62,903 bases of DNA from Actinospineispora spinosispora DSM 44797 (lineage in GTDB: Bacteria > Actinomycetota > Actinomycetes > Mycobacteriales > Pseudonocardiaceae): NCBI RefSeq assembly GCF_000429025.1, contig NZ_AUBB01000042.1, positions 1-62,903 on the forward strand. Direction: 5' to 3'. Of the stretch, positions 32,932 through 41,883 are shown one piece after another. How positions within the stretch are numbered: position 1 is the first letter of the stretch; each line of letters opens with the position of its first letter. Position numbers and translations under genes: made by a program. Below the pieces are notes generated by a model, which had not been told where the DNA came from, made no database searches, and saw nothing but the letters and a program-made list of their open reading frames with translations.

Positions 32932-33609
32932 ATGACTGAGCTGGCGAATGCTGGTTCGATGCGCAGGCGGTCGGTGGCCGATTGGGTCACTGATGCACTC
33001 CGTTCCGCCATCGTCACCGGCAGGTTCGCACCGGGTGAGCGCCTGTCCCTGCGCGAGGTCTCCCGACAGCTGGGCGTCAGTTTCATCCCGCTTCGTGAGG
33101 CGCTGTGCAGCCTGGAGGCCGAGGGCCTCGTGGTGGCCCAGCGTGGGCGTAGCGCCGTGGTCGCCCCGATGACGCCCGGCGACCTGGCGAGCATTCTCTG
33201 GCTGCGAAGGCAGATCGAACCGGTGCTCGTGTCGTCCGCCGCCGAGCTGCACACGCCTGCCGGTCTCGCACGCGTCGAGCACCAGCTGGCGGCGTGTGCC
33301 GATCCCGGGGTGACCGTCGAGCGTCACCGGGAGGTGCACCACCGGGTGCATCTGGATCTGCTGTGGCCGGCGATGACCCGTTGGGACATGGGAGTGGTCG
33401 AGATGCTGCTGTATGCGACCTCGCGGTATCTGTGTCTCGGTCCGGGGCGAGCGGGAGCGTGGGGTGAGACCATCCCCAGGGAGCGTGACGAGCACGTCGC
33501 GGTCCACCGTGAGCTGCTCGAGGTCTTGCGCGTCCGTGACGCGGATCAGGCTCGAATGCTGATGCGGCGCCATCTCGACCAGGTTGAGCGCGACGCGGTC
33601 GACCACTGA
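32932..33609 (+). CDS. GntR-family (FCD) transcriptional regulator
   Basis: 225 residues with a canonical GntR winged helix (VADWVTDALRSAIVTGRFAPGERLSLREVSRQLGVSFIPLREALCSLEAEGLV) and an FCD domain with His residues in EVHHRVHLDL and in HVAVHRELLEVLRVRDADQARMLMRRHLDQV. The short palindrome GATA-TAT-TATC at 32881-32891 lies 40 bases before ATG 32932 and could be its own operator. It follows another GntR-like gene by 105 bases; two consecutive regulator genes without an obvious target operon are unusual. Confidence 0.88.
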   Translation: MTELANAGSMRRRSVADWVTDALRSAIVTGRFAPGERLSLREVSRQLGVSFIPLREALCSLEAEGLVVAQRGRSAVVAPMTPGDLASILWLRRQIEPVLVSSAAELHTPAGLARVEHQLAACADPGVTVERHREVHHRVHLDLLWPAMTRWDMGVVEMLLYATSRYLCLGPGRAGAWGETIPRERDEHVAVHRELLEVLRVRDADQARMLMRRHLDQVERDAVDH

Positions 33610-34063
33610 CGGCGTCGGTTCGCCATCAAGTCGGAACCCGGTCACCTCGGGCATACCCAGGGGCGTCGTGTCGGCCGGCCAGACGGCGTTGCACACGACC
33701 TGGCAGGGTCTCGGGCGGCCCGTTACGCCGAGCATGCGCAAATCTCCGTGACCGATGTGATCGTCGGAGACCGCTATGCAGAGGCCGCGGCGGTGCGGCG
33801 TCGATCGATGATGGTCTTTACCGTGGTGAGGCCGCGCCGCTTCGTCGTGTTCGCAGCTACCGGCCAGATCCGCAGTGGACACGTTCGCGTCACAGTACTG
33901 TCCACTAAGGCCCCGAGGTGGCCGCGACAGTGTCCCCAATCGGCTCGGATCGCTCGACTTGCGGACATGCACCTGTGCGTACATCCAGCGGAAAACCCCG
34001 TCTTAGCTGGACCTTTGCATTGGCGATGCGACACCTGGCGGACTGTTAGTCGTTATAGCGCGT
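33610..34063. other. Long upstream region of the lipase gene
   Basis: 454 bases without a supported gene; open frames here have poor composition. It contains the inverted repeat at 33874-33906. Confidence 0.4.
33874..33906. promoter_or_regulatory. Inverted repeat AGTGGACA-N17-TGTCCACT
   Basis: Perfect 8-base arms are separated by 17 bases, about 160 bases before the lipase start. The arm-centre spacing of about 25 bases would suit two half-sites on one helical face. It could be the operator of one of the two GntR proteins upstream, or a weak cruciform. Confidence 0.4.
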
Positions 34064-35071
34064 ATGTACAGGACACGGAAATGGGCGACGGGCATCGCTG
34101 TCGCGACCGTCGCGCTGGTCTCCTTGGGTGTTCCACTGGCGTCCGCTTCGACGGACTCGAGCCCGAAGTTGCGGGTGTCGGCGGACCGCCTCGAGAAGGC
34201 CCTCGAATGCCACGAACTGGGGGGCGGGACCGGCAGCCCGGTGCTGCTGATCCACGGGACCACGTCACAGGGTCAGAAGAACTTCGACTGGAACTACGAG
34301 CCCGCGTTGCGTGACCTGGACCGGCCGTACTGCACCCTGAACCTGCCGAACAACGGCACCAGCGACATTCAGATCAGCGCCGAGTACGTGGTGGACGCGA
34401 TCCGCACCATGTACGACGAGGCGGACCGCAAGGTCACCATCATCGGCTGGAGCCAGGGCGGCATGATCGGCCGTTGGGCGCTGAAGTACTTCCCGGACAC
34501 CCGGGACAAACTCGAGGAGATCGTCGGTCTCGCCTCGTCGAACCACGGCACCAAGATGTTCAACACGTACTGCGCGGCACGGCACGGTTGCCCCGAGGCC
34601 TTCTGGCAGCAGTCGGTCGGTTCGAAGTTCCTCACGGAGCTCAACTCCGGGCAGGAGACCTACCCCGGTATCGACTACACCGAGATCTACACCTACACCG
34701 ACGAGATCGTCGTCCCGAACCTGCCGTCGGACTCGAGCTCCTCACTCAGCACGAAGGGCCCTGGCCACGTCCGCAATGTCGCGGTGCAGAGCATCTGCCC
34801 CGGGCACGTCGCTGATCACTTCATGCTGGGCAGCACCGACCCGGTTGCGTTCGCACTGGCCAAGGACGCGATCACGCACGATGGCCCCGCCGACAAGTCC
34901 CGCATCGACCGCGCCGTGTGTACCAAGGCAGTGATGCCCGCGGTCAATCCGACGAGTCTGCTGCTCAATGAGTCGCGCTTTCTCGGAGCGTCAGTCGGGT
35001 CCATGGCCAAGTACAAGAACGTGCCGGCCGAGCCGAAGCTCGCGGGCTACGTGAAGGACCACCAGGACTGA
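34064..35071 (+). CDS. Secreted lipase of the Candida antarctica lipase B-like family
   Basis: 335 residues with a signal peptide (hydrophobic core to about residue 27, cleavage likely at ASA). The alpha/beta hydrolase domain matches the CALB-like family: LLIHGTTSQGQKNFDWNY (oxyanion region), nucleophile Ser130 in GWSQGG, catalytic Asp in YTYTDEIVVPN and His in CPGHVADHF. Cys pairs suggest disulfides, fitting secretion. It hydrolyses esters or triglycerides outside the cell. It ends in a strong terminator hairpin shared with the convergent esterase gene. Two regulators and an inverted repeat lie upstream. Confidence 0.9.
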   Translation: MYRTRKWATGIAVATVALVSLGVPLASASTDSSPKLRVSADRLEKALECHELGGGTGSPVLLIHGTTSQGQKNFDWNYEPALRDLDRPYCTLNLPNNGTSDIQISAEYVVDAIRTMYDEADRKVTIIGWSQGGMIGRWALKYFPDTRDKLEEIVGLASSNHGTKMFNTYCAARHGCPEAFWQQSVGSKFLTELNSGQETYPGIDYTEIYTYTDEIVVPNLPSDSSSSLSTKGPGHVRNVAVQSICPGHVADHFMLGSTDPVAFALAKDAITHDGPADKSRIDRAVCTKAVMPAVNPTSLLLNESRFLGASVGSMAKYKNVPAEPKLAGYVKDHQD

Positions 35072-35099
35072 CTCAGCTCGCCGGTCCCGAGGCCGTTGT

Positions 35100-35138
35100 T
35101 GCCGCGTTACGAATCACCATGGTCTTCGTAACGCGGCA
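35100..35138. terminator. Bidirectional terminator hairpin
   Basis: TGCCGCGTTACGA and TCGTAACGCGGCA form a perfect 13-base stem with a 13-base loop, exactly between the stop codons of the convergent lipase and esterase genes. It is the strongest hairpin seen in the window. There is no T-run, as usual for high-GC actinobacteria. Confidence 0.8.
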
Positions 35139-35158
35139 GCACACGTGATGGACCGTAG

Positions 35159-36232
35159 CTAGTTGTCGGCCGCTGCCGCGGTGCGTGCCGAGGTGAGCCC
35201 GGTACGGAGTGCGTCCGCGGCTTCGGCGAGTGCTTCGCGCGGCCGTCCGCCCAGCTCGACCATGTGGGCGTAGCCATGGATGAGGTCGGCCTGTCTATGC
35301 AGCTCGACCGCCACGCCTGCCTCGGCGAGTCGGCTAGCGAACGCCTCGCCTTCGTCACGCAGTACGTCGAACCCCGCGGTGGCCAGGTAGGTCGCCGGAA
35401 AGTGGGTGAGGTCCTCGTGCAGCAGCACTGTCGCCCGGGGGTCAGCGAGCTGCTCGTCAGTCAGGTAGTTCCGAATGAACCAGGACATGTCGCCGTCACT
35501 CAGCAGGTATCCGCGCTCGAACAGGTCCTGTGACCGGTAGCGGGTGAGGACGTCGGTGACCGGGTAGAGCATGAGCGTGAACCGCGGTTTGGTGCCCCTG
35601 GAGGCGTTCGCGCTGACCACAGCAGCCAGGTTGGCGCCGGCGCTGTCGCCGCCGACCGCCACGGCTGACGGGTCTGTGCCGAAGGCGGGCGCGTGACTCA
35701 GCACGTGTTCGTAGGCCGCCGTCGCATCCTCCAACGCGGCGGGGAACGGGTGCTCGGGCGCCAGTCGGTAGTCGACCGACAACACACGCACGCCCGCGCG
35801 AGAGGAGAGGTACCGGCAGACCGGATCATGACTGGCGATGTCGCCGATCACCCAGCCACCACCGTGGAAGTAGATGAGCAGACCTGAGAACCCGGTCTTG
35901 TCGGTCGGGGTGTAGAGGCGCGCCGGGATGTCGTGCGCTCTGCCGGGGATGTGCGTGTCCCGCGCGCGGACATGGTCGGTAGGCGTACGGGCCATGCTCG
36001 CGGTGAGCCGCTGATACTGCCGACGCCCCTCCCCCGCACTGCCTTGGTCGAGCGGCACGCTGGCGAGCGAGGTCAGCCGCAGCAGCAGCTGTACGTTCAG
36101 ATCGAGCTGCTGGCCGTCGTGCCGCACCGGCCGTCCGGCGATCGCCCTGCGGATCGGTGCGGGTAGTGCGTACAGGGTGCGAATCATGATGTTGACCGCG
36201 CGCGGTGGGATACGGTCGGCGATCGGTGTCAT
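35159..36232 (-). CDS. Alpha/beta hydrolase of the hormone-sensitive lipase family
   Basis: A 357-residue esterase with the HSL oxyanion motif HGGGW, the nucleophile in GGDSAGANLAA, the acid in ATAGFDVLRDEGE and the histidine in HGYAHM. The N-terminal 75 residues form the family's cap region. ATG 36232 is preferred, with AGGAG five bases upstream; the frame is open for 71 codons more but with non-natural composition. It lies 17 bases after the DUF3556 gene on the same strand, so an operon is likely. It acts on short or medium acyl esters; the substrate is unknown. Confidence 0.88.
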   Translation of the reverse strand: MTPIADRIPPRAVNIMIRTLYALPAPIRRAIAGRPVRHDGQQLDLNVQLLLRLTSLASVPLDQGSAGEGRRQYQRLTASMARTPTDHVRARDTHIPGRAHDIPARLYTPTDKTGFSGLLIYFHGGGWVIGDIASHDPVCRYLSSRAGVRVLSVDYRLAPEHPFPAALEDATAAYEHVLSHAPAFGTDPSAVAVGGDSAGANLAAVVSANASRGTKPRFTLMLYPVTDVLTRYRSQDLFERGYLLSDGDMSWFIRNYLTDEQLADPRATVLLHEDLTHFPATYLATAGFDVLRDEGEAFASRLAEAGVAVELHRQADLIHGYAHMVELGGRPREALAEAADALRTGLTSARTAAAADN

Positions 36233-36249
36233 GGGTACTCCTGTGCTGG

Positions 36250-38121
36250 TCACTCGTGCAGACGCGTCGAGTTGTCGTGCGGTGCGCGGAGGGGAGCCTG
36301 CGCGGTCGGAGCTGGTGTGTGGTCGGGTGTGTCCTGTTCGTCGAGCTGGGCCGGCACGTAGGGAACTGCCTCGGTGTGGACAGCGACGGTGGATGCGACA
36401 TCGACCTGACGGGTGATGCGTACCGGGAGATTGTCGACCTCCCATGGCTGGCGGTTGACCAGGTCCCCGACGAGGACGTGGCCGCGTTCGATCTCACCGG
36501 TGGCTCCGTCCACGAGCCGGTACTCCTGTCGATCCGATCCGAACGGCGCCGACTCGAGGACGATCAGCCGAACGTCACCTGGCTGGAAGTGGCAGCGTTC
36601 CTGCAACGCCCCGAGTAGCTGTTCGTTGTGGATGTGGCCGTCGCCGCAGCTCCAGCCGACGATCGCGTGGGCGACGATCTCGCCCTCGGCGACGTAGTAG
36701 CTCTCGTGATCGGCACCCGCGGCCCGCGGTATGAGCCCGAAAAGGGCCCGGCCATGTGGGTACAGGGAACGGAAGGTGAAGAACTTGTGCGCGAGCACCT
36801 CCGCGACCTGTTCGCCGAACAAGTGCTTGAGCTGAGATTTGGCGAACCCACCGTACTTGACCACCGCGCTGTCGATCGTGGGGAGGACCTCGGGACGGAA
36901 CGCCCACATCGACACTGCCCAGTTACCGGTGTAGTACCGCATCGCCATCAGGTAGGAGACGTGGTCCGGCCGCAGGTTGCCCCAGACGATCAGGGTGACC
37001 GTCAGCACCGTGACCAGCACCGGGACCAGAGAATGCTCAGCGCTGGCGAGGCTGACCCCGGAGTGGCCGATGAACAGGTACACCAGTGCGAAAAGAAGGT
37101 ACGCGTTCCACTCGATGAGTCCGCCCATCGGGATCATCAGGATGATCAGCAGGTGGAACGTGGCCAGCACGCCGACCGCTGCCAGTGTGACCGTCCGGTT
37201 CGTGGACAGCAGCAGCACCAGTGGCGCGGTGAACTCGATCAGGGGGACCAGCTTGGCCAGCAGGCTGGCCCGCCAGGAGGGGAGCATGTCGTCGGGGAAA
37301 CGGCGGAACATGCTCCGGCGCAGGGGTCGTGGCGAGATCAGTGTCTGGCTGACCTGCGCGGCCAGGCAGAACTTGAAGGTCTTGTCCAGTTTCGACGTCC
37401 CGGCGGCCCACCAGGTCAGGATCAGGAGGATCTTGGCGGCGACGATCATGTCGGCGAACGGGAGCAGGAACATCAACAGCGGAAGCCAGTAGACCTCGGA
37501 GCGCGCGGCAACGAAGATCGTCTTGTCACGCAGTCCGACCAGCGGGACCAGGAGCGCGAGGGGTAGCAGCGCGACGGGCCCCAGCATGGTCACGGTGCCC
37601 GAGGACCCGGCACCGACCACGTCGGCGGGGGACAGCAAGGCCCACACGGCGGCGCTCAGCATGCCGGCGAACAGCACCACGTCGAACCAGGTGCGATAGG
37701 TACCCCGGGTGAAGGGCACCGTTCGCGGCCACGGTGGCAACCGCACCGTCTTCGGACGCAGCCAGTACAGGGGGCCGCCGACCGGGGGTAGAAAGCGCGC
37801 CGTCAGCGGGCCACTGCCGCTCCCGAGGCCGCAGACCTCGAACAGCAGACTCCAGATCACCAGCTTCTGGAACACCACGGGCTGCGTCCACCAGGTACCG
37901 ATCTCGGCGAGCGGGCCGATTCCCGGCGTCGCGGTGATGAACAACAGCGCGCCCGCCAGATAGCCGACGAGCTTGAGCCAGTACAACAGGTTGATCAATA
38001 CCGGCAGGCCGATACCGTGTTCGCCCCAGTGCTGGCACAGGGGTCTGATCCGCTCCGAGCGGCGCCCCCAATGCCAGAAGTGCACGTTGAACGGTGGCAT
38101 TTTCGGGGAGAGGAAGCCCAC
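36250..38121 (-). CDS. DUF3556 multi-pass membrane protein
   Basis: 623 residues. An N-terminal soluble start (PPFNVHFWHWGRRSERIRPLCQHW) is followed by about nine hydrophobic segments between residues 45 and 400, including GLRDKTIFVAARSEVYW and WWAAGTSKLDKTF. A soluble C-terminal domain follows, with AMRYYTGNWAVSMWAF, PHGRALFGLIPRA and GDGHIHNEQLLGALQERCHF. This matches mycobacterial DUF3556 proteins, whose function is unknown; HTTM-like cores suggest vitamin-K-carboxylase-type relatives. It is divergent from a paralogue at 38393 and probably co-transcribed with the HSL esterase. The last 60 residues are Pro/Thr-rich and variable. Confidence 0.85.
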   Translation of the reverse strand: MGFLSPKMPPFNVHFWHWGRRSERIRPLCQHWGEHGIGLPVLINLLYWLKLVGYLAGALLFITATPGIGPLAEIGTWWTQPVVFQKLVIWSLLFEVCGLGSGSGPLTARFLPPVGGPLYWLRPKTVRLPPWPRTVPFTRGTYRTWFDVVLFAGMLSAAVWALLSPADVVGAGSSGTVTMLGPVALLPLALLVPLVGLRDKTIFVAARSEVYWLPLLMFLLPFADMIVAAKILLILTWWAAGTSKLDKTFKFCLAAQVSQTLISPRPLRRSMFRRFPDDMLPSWRASLLAKLVPLIEFTAPLVLLLSTNRTVTLAAVGVLATFHLLIILMIPMGGLIEWNAYLLFALVYLFIGHSGVSLASAEHSLVPVLVTVLTVTLIVWGNLRPDHVSYLMAMRYYTGNWAVSMWAFRPEVLPTIDSAVVKYGGFAKSQLKHLFGEQVAEVLAHKFFTFRSLYPHGRALFGLIPRAAGADHESYYVAEGEIVAHAIVGWSCGDGHIHNEQLLGALQERCHFQPGDVRLIVLESAPFGSDRQEYRLVDGATGEIERGHVLVGDLVNRQPWEVDNLPVRITRQVDVASTVAVHTEAVPYVPAQLDEQDTPDHTPAPTAQAPLRAPHDNSTRLHE

Positions 38122-38349
38122 GCCACCGACTCCTTCGTCGTTGTCTCAAGCACAAACCGACCACTAAATCTGTTATAGCACGTGGTTCCAGTCGCGGGTA
38201 GGTGCCGCCGTGGCGCGAGGGTCGGTTGAGTGGTGCGACCCGATTCGAGTGGTGACCGTGTGGCTGTTGGTGGCCACAAATCACAACTATGTGTCCTTGA
38301 TGCACCTTCGGCCTGATTCGTCTCGCGGCTATCTTCGCATACTCAATGC

Positions 38350-38365
38350 GATATATCCGTATATC
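38350..38365. promoter_or_regulatory. AT-rich palindrome upstream of the second DUF3556 gene
   Basis: GATATA-TCCG-TATATC, a perfect 16-base palindrome 27 bases before GTG 38393, within the 270-base region between the two divergent DUF3556 genes. Position and AT content fit an operator or an overlapping minus-10 element. The rest of the intergenic region (38122-38349) shows an AT-rich patch near 38160-38180 and no gene. Confidence 0.5.
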
Positions 38366-38392
38366 AGAACGCCTCATAGGAGTCACGCGGTC

Positions 38393-40132
38393 GTGAACCT
38401 GATCCGCCCGGTACTTCCTGACCTCGACTACGCGCAGTGGCGCGAAAAGCCCCGCATGGCGCGGATCAGGACGATGACGGGGCACTGGGCTGAACACGGC
38501 TTCGGTACTCCGGACGGCGTCTACCTCATCTACGTCGTCAAGATCGTCGCCTACGTCGCGGGCGCTCTGCTGTTTGTCCAGCTCACGCCCGGGATCGGCT
38601 CGCTGCATCAGCTGTCGTCCTGGTGGGCCGAGCCGGTGGTGTTCCAGAAGGTCGTGATCTTCACCCTGCTGTTCGAGGTACTCGGGCTCGGCTGCGGGTT
38701 CGGCCCGTTGACACTGCGGTTCTTCCCGCCGATCGGTGGGCCTCTGCACTGGATGCGGCCGGGCACGATCCGGCTGCCACCGTGGCCGAACAGAGTGCCC
38801 TGCACCGGTGGTGACACTCGTACCGTCGTCGATGTCGCGCTGTATGTCGGGGTGCTCGGTTGCGCGATGTATGCACTACTCTCGCCGGCCACCCGCTCCG
38901 GTACCGACCTGCCGACCGCGATCGGAACGCTGTCGCCGCAGGTGCTGCTGCCGCTGCTGATCGTCCTGCCGATGCTCGGTCTGCGAGACAAGGTGATCTT
39001 CCTCGCCGCCCGTGCCGAGGTCTACTGGGCGATGGCGGTCGTGTTCCTGCTGCCCGGTCTGGACATGATCGTGGCCGCGAAGATGCTGTTCCTATTCGTC
39101 TGGTGGGCGGCGGCGACCTCGAAGTTGAACCGGCACTTTCCGCACGTCGTCGCGGTGATGATGACCAACAGCCCACTGCTGCGCGGCAAGGCGCTCAAGC
39201 GCAGGTTCTACCGGAGCCATCCCGACGACCTGCGCCCTTCCGCTGTCTCCGCCGCACTCGCTCACCTCGGGACCGCGGTCGAGTTCCTCGTCCCGCTCGC
39301 CCTGTTCGCCTCCAACGGCGGCGCCGTCACGATCGTGGCCGCCGCCGTCATGGTGGCGTTCCATCTGCACATCCTGAGCTGTGTGCCCATGGCGGTGCCG
39401 CTCGAGTGGAACGTCTACATGCTGTTCGGGATCGGGTACCTGTTCGTGTGGAACGCTCAGTACGGCCTCACCGCCCTGACCCATCCGTTCCTGGTCGGGC
39501 TGATCGCGGTCGGTGTCCTCACCCCGGTCGTGCTGGGCAACAGATATCCCGGGGTGTTCTCGTTCCTGCCCGCGATGCGCTACTACGCGGGCAACTGGGC
39601 GACCTCGATGTGGTGCTTGAAGCCGACCGCCGTCGAGAAGATCGAGCGGAACGTTCCGAAGGCGGCCACACTGCCGGGAACCCAGCTGATCAAGCTCTAT
39701 GGAGAACAGGTGGCGGACCTGCTCTCGCACAAGGGCTACGCGTTCCGCGCGATGCACACCCACGGCCGTGCCCTGTTCGGGTTGATTCCCCGGGCTTGCG
39801 GGCCGGATCACGAGACCGACTACGTGCCGGTGGACGGAGAGTTCGTCGCCGGAACCGTGTTGGGCTGGAACTTCGGTGATGGCCACCTGCACAACGAACA
39901 GCTGATCGAGGCGCTGCAGAGGCGCTGCGACTTCGACCCCGGTGAGGTGCGGGTGATCGTGCTGGAGTCCCAGCCGTTCGGTCGCCCGAGACAGGACTAT
40001 CGCCTCGTGGACGCCGCCACCGGCGAGTTCGAGCGCGGACAGGTCGCGGTGGCCGACATGCTCGCCAACCAGCCGTGGGTCGAGGGCATTCCGGCTTTCG
40101 TGCTGTCCGTGACTCATCAACACCGGCCCTGA
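38393..40132 (+). CDS. DUF3556 multi-pass membrane protein (paralogue)
   Basis: 579 residues with the same architecture as the divergent neighbour: WREKPRMARIRTMTGHWAEHGFG start, similar helices with LGLGCGFGPLTLRFFPP, GLRDKVIFLAARAEVYW and WWAAATSKLNRHF, then the soluble part AMRYYAGNWATSMWCL, THGRALFGLIPRA and GDGHLHNEQLIEALQRRCDF. It lacks the long Pro/Thr tail. GTG 38393 is chosen with GGAG ten bases upstream; the upstream open frame (to 38210) contains the promoter palindrome. An acyl-CoA synthetase-like gene follows by 16 bases. Confidence 0.85.
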   Translation: MNLIRPVLPDLDYAQWREKPRMARIRTMTGHWAEHGFGTPDGVYLIYVVKIVAYVAGALLFVQLTPGIGSLHQLSSWWAEPVVFQKVVIFTLLFEVLGLGCGFGPLTLRFFPPIGGPLHWMRPGTIRLPPWPNRVPCTGGDTRTVVDVALYVGVLGCAMYALLSPATRSGTDLPTAIGTLSPQVLLPLLIVLPMLGLRDKVIFLAARAEVYWAMAVVFLLPGLDMIVAAKMLFLFVWWAAATSKLNRHFPHVVAVMMTNSPLLRGKALKRRFYRSHPDDLRPSAVSAALAHLGTAVEFLVPLALFASNGGAVTIVAAAVMVAFHLHILSCVPMAVPLEWNVYMLFGIGYLFVWNAQYGLTALTHPFLVGLIAVGVLTPVVLGNRYPGVFSFLPAMRYYAGNWATSMWCLKPTAVEKIERNVPKAATLPGTQLIKLYGEQVADLLSHKGYAFRAMHTHGRALFGLIPRACGPDHETDYVPVDGEFVAGTVLGWNFGDGHLHNEQLIEALQRRCDFDPGEVRVIVLESQPFGRPRQDYRLVDAATGEFERGQVAVADMLANQPWVEGIPAFVLSVTHQHRP

Positions 40133-40148
40133 GTAACACAGCCCTCAG

Positions 40149-41510
40149 ATGAATGGACGACCCGTGATCACCCAGACCGTGCATCTGCGCCCACTGCTGG
40201 ACAGCACTCTGTCCGGTCCGGCCGTTGCGGACATCTACACCAAGCTCGACTATGCGGGGTTCCGTGCCGCGGTGCAGCGAGCCGCCGGAGCGCTGGCCGC
40301 ACAGGGGATCGGCAGGGGCGATGTCGTGGCGGCGGTACTGCCCAACCAGGTCGAGCTCGTCGTCACGATGTATGCCGCCTGGTCGCTGGGCGCCGCACTC
40401 ACGCCGGTGAACCCGGCGATGACCGAGGACGAGATCTCGTACCAGCTCTCCCACGCGGGTGTTCGGGTGGCGGTGACAACCGCGTGGTCGGCACCACTGG
40501 TGCACACCGACGTAGTTCTGGACGCGAGCGACCTGGCGGACGCGGCGCCGGTCGAGGGCATCGGTGAGCACATCGAGCCCAGCGCGTTGGCCTTGATCGC
40601 CTACACCGACTTCCCGACCGGCCGTCCCCGGGGCGTGATGCTCGACAACGCCAACGTCTCCACGACGGCCGCGATGATCACGGCGAACAACGAGTTCACC
40701 CCGAACGAGCGCGCGCTACTCGTCCTACCGCTCTTCTCGGTCGAGTCGATCATGACGAGTGTCGTGGCTCCACTCGCGGCGGGCGGTTCGACGCTGATCC
40801 TGCCCGACTTCGACCCGCACACGCTGTGGGCAACGGTCGAGCGGCAGCGCATCACCTACTTCTCCTCCGTGCCCCCGTTGCACCGAGCGCTCACCGCGCT
40901 ACCGAGCCATGTCCGGCCGGACACGTCCTCGGTGCGATTCACCACCTGCGGTGCGGACATCGAGTCGAGCCGGGCGGCACAGGCGTTCAGGAACCGCTAT
41001 GGCGTTGCCGTTCAGGAGGGTTACGGGCTGCCCGAGTCCACCGGCGCGCTCACCGCCAATCCACTCGGCAGGCGCCGCAAGCCCGGCACCGCCGGTATCC
41101 CGATACCCGGTGTCGAGGTAGCTGTCGTCGACGACGCCGGCAACCCGGTGACCGCCGGAATCGAGGGGGAGATCGTCGCGCGCGGGCCCAACGTCATGCG
41201 GGGCTACCTCGGTGAACCCGAGTGCACGGCGGCCGCGCTGCGCGACGGCTGGCTGCACACCGGCGACATCGGATACCTCGACAAGGACGGCTACCTGGTG
41301 CTCCTCGAACAGGGGGGCGCTTCTGTCGGGATGGCCGGCGATTTCCTCTCCCTGAGGGAGACCCCGCCAGTACAGGCCGACTGGCAGGCCCGTCATGAGC
41401 GGGGCCGAGTCCAGCGTGCTCGGCAGGTGCTCGGCCAGATCATCACGACCCCACCGTGCGGCAAGCCCATCCAGCCACGAGCCCAAGCTCAGCGAGGAGC
41501 GCCCCAATGA
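40149..41510 (+). CDS. AMP-binding acyl-CoA synthetase-like protein, C-terminal domain replaced
   Basis: 453 residues; the first 388 or so follow the ANL large domain (GIGRGDVVAAVLPNQVEL, EGYGLPESTGA, GEIVARGPNVMRGYLGEPE, GWLHTGDIGYLDKDGYLVLLE). Two defects are visible. The phosphate-binding motif normally YTSGTTGxPKG reads YTDFPTGRPRG. After YLVLLE, where the hinge and C-terminal domain with the catalytic Lys should follow (R-x-K-D-x-I), the sequence changes at about 41310 to an unrelated 65-residue Arg/Gln-rich tail. It is unlikely to be a working ligase. Its stop overlaps the next start as ATGA, so it is still part of the transcript. Confidence 0.65.
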   Translation: MNGRPVITQTVHLRPLLDSTLSGPAVADIYTKLDYAGFRAAVQRAAGALAAQGIGRGDVVAAVLPNQVELVVTMYAAWSLGAALTPVNPAMTEDEISYQLSHAGVRVAVTTAWSAPLVHTDVVLDASDLADAAPVEGIGEHIEPSALALIAYTDFPTGRPRGVMLDNANVSTTAAMITANNEFTPNERALLVLPLFSVESIMTSVVAPLAAGGSTLILPDFDPHTLWATVERQRITYFSSVPPLHRALTALPSHVRPDTSSVRFTTCGADIESSRAAQAFRNRYGVAVQEGYGLPESTGALTANPLGRRRKPGTAGIPIPGVEVAVVDDAGNPVTAGIEGEIVARGPNVMRGYLGEPECTAAALRDGWLHTGDIGYLDKDGYLVLLEQGGASVGMAGDFLSLRETPPVQADWQARHERGRVQRARQVLGQIITTPPCGKPIQPRAQAQRGAPQ

Positions 41511-41788
41511 GCAGCGAGCACGCGTATGCCCTCAGCGCCAGCCCGATGATGAGTACGTCAGGCGGCGTGCAGGTGGTGACTTACCCGATCGAGGGTGGTT
41601 TGGAGGTACTTGCGCTGTGTGCTCCGGATGAGAGCACTGCGTTGATAGCGACCGGCCGATGGCTCCAGGAGCGGGCCAACGCCGGAGTCCATCACAGGAT
41701 CGAGGACATCGACTGGACTGTGCCGGGGGAACACACCTCAGGTCACACCCTTCACCTCACGCTGTCCACCGGCGACGCTGTCGCCTGA
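41507..41788 (+). CDS. Small hypothetical protein
   Basis: 93 residues, of natural composition (GGVQVVTYPIEGGLEVLALC, then ALIATGRWLQERANAGVHHRIEDIDWTV, LHLTLSTGD). The family is not recognised; the layout suggests a compact alpha/beta fold. ATG 41507 overlaps the preceding stop by four bases and has GAGGAG seven bases upstream, so translation looks efficient. It may have belonged with the original C-terminal part of whatever gene supplied the tail of the synthetase fusion. Confidence 0.65.
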   Translation: MSSEHAYALSASPMMSTSGGVQVVTYPIEGGLEVLALCAPDESTALIATGRWLQERANAGVHHRIEDIDWTVPGEHTSGHTLHLTLSTGDAVA

Positions 41789-41883
41789 TCGCTGTCGCCT
41801 GATGGCCGAGCGGGACTCCCCACTACTGACCGTATACATTATAATAGGTCAGGTAGCCGGTCGGTGAGGAGAGTGAACGTATC

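Noticed and set aside
32887..33984. 365-codon minus-strand open frame opposite the GntR gene at 32932
   Set aside because: Antisense of a clear GntR/FCD protein; His/Arg/Gln-rich composition.
37526..38749. 407-codon minus-strand open frame across the DUF3556 divergent region
   Set aside because: It spans both divergent genes and their promoter region and reads as non-natural sequence.
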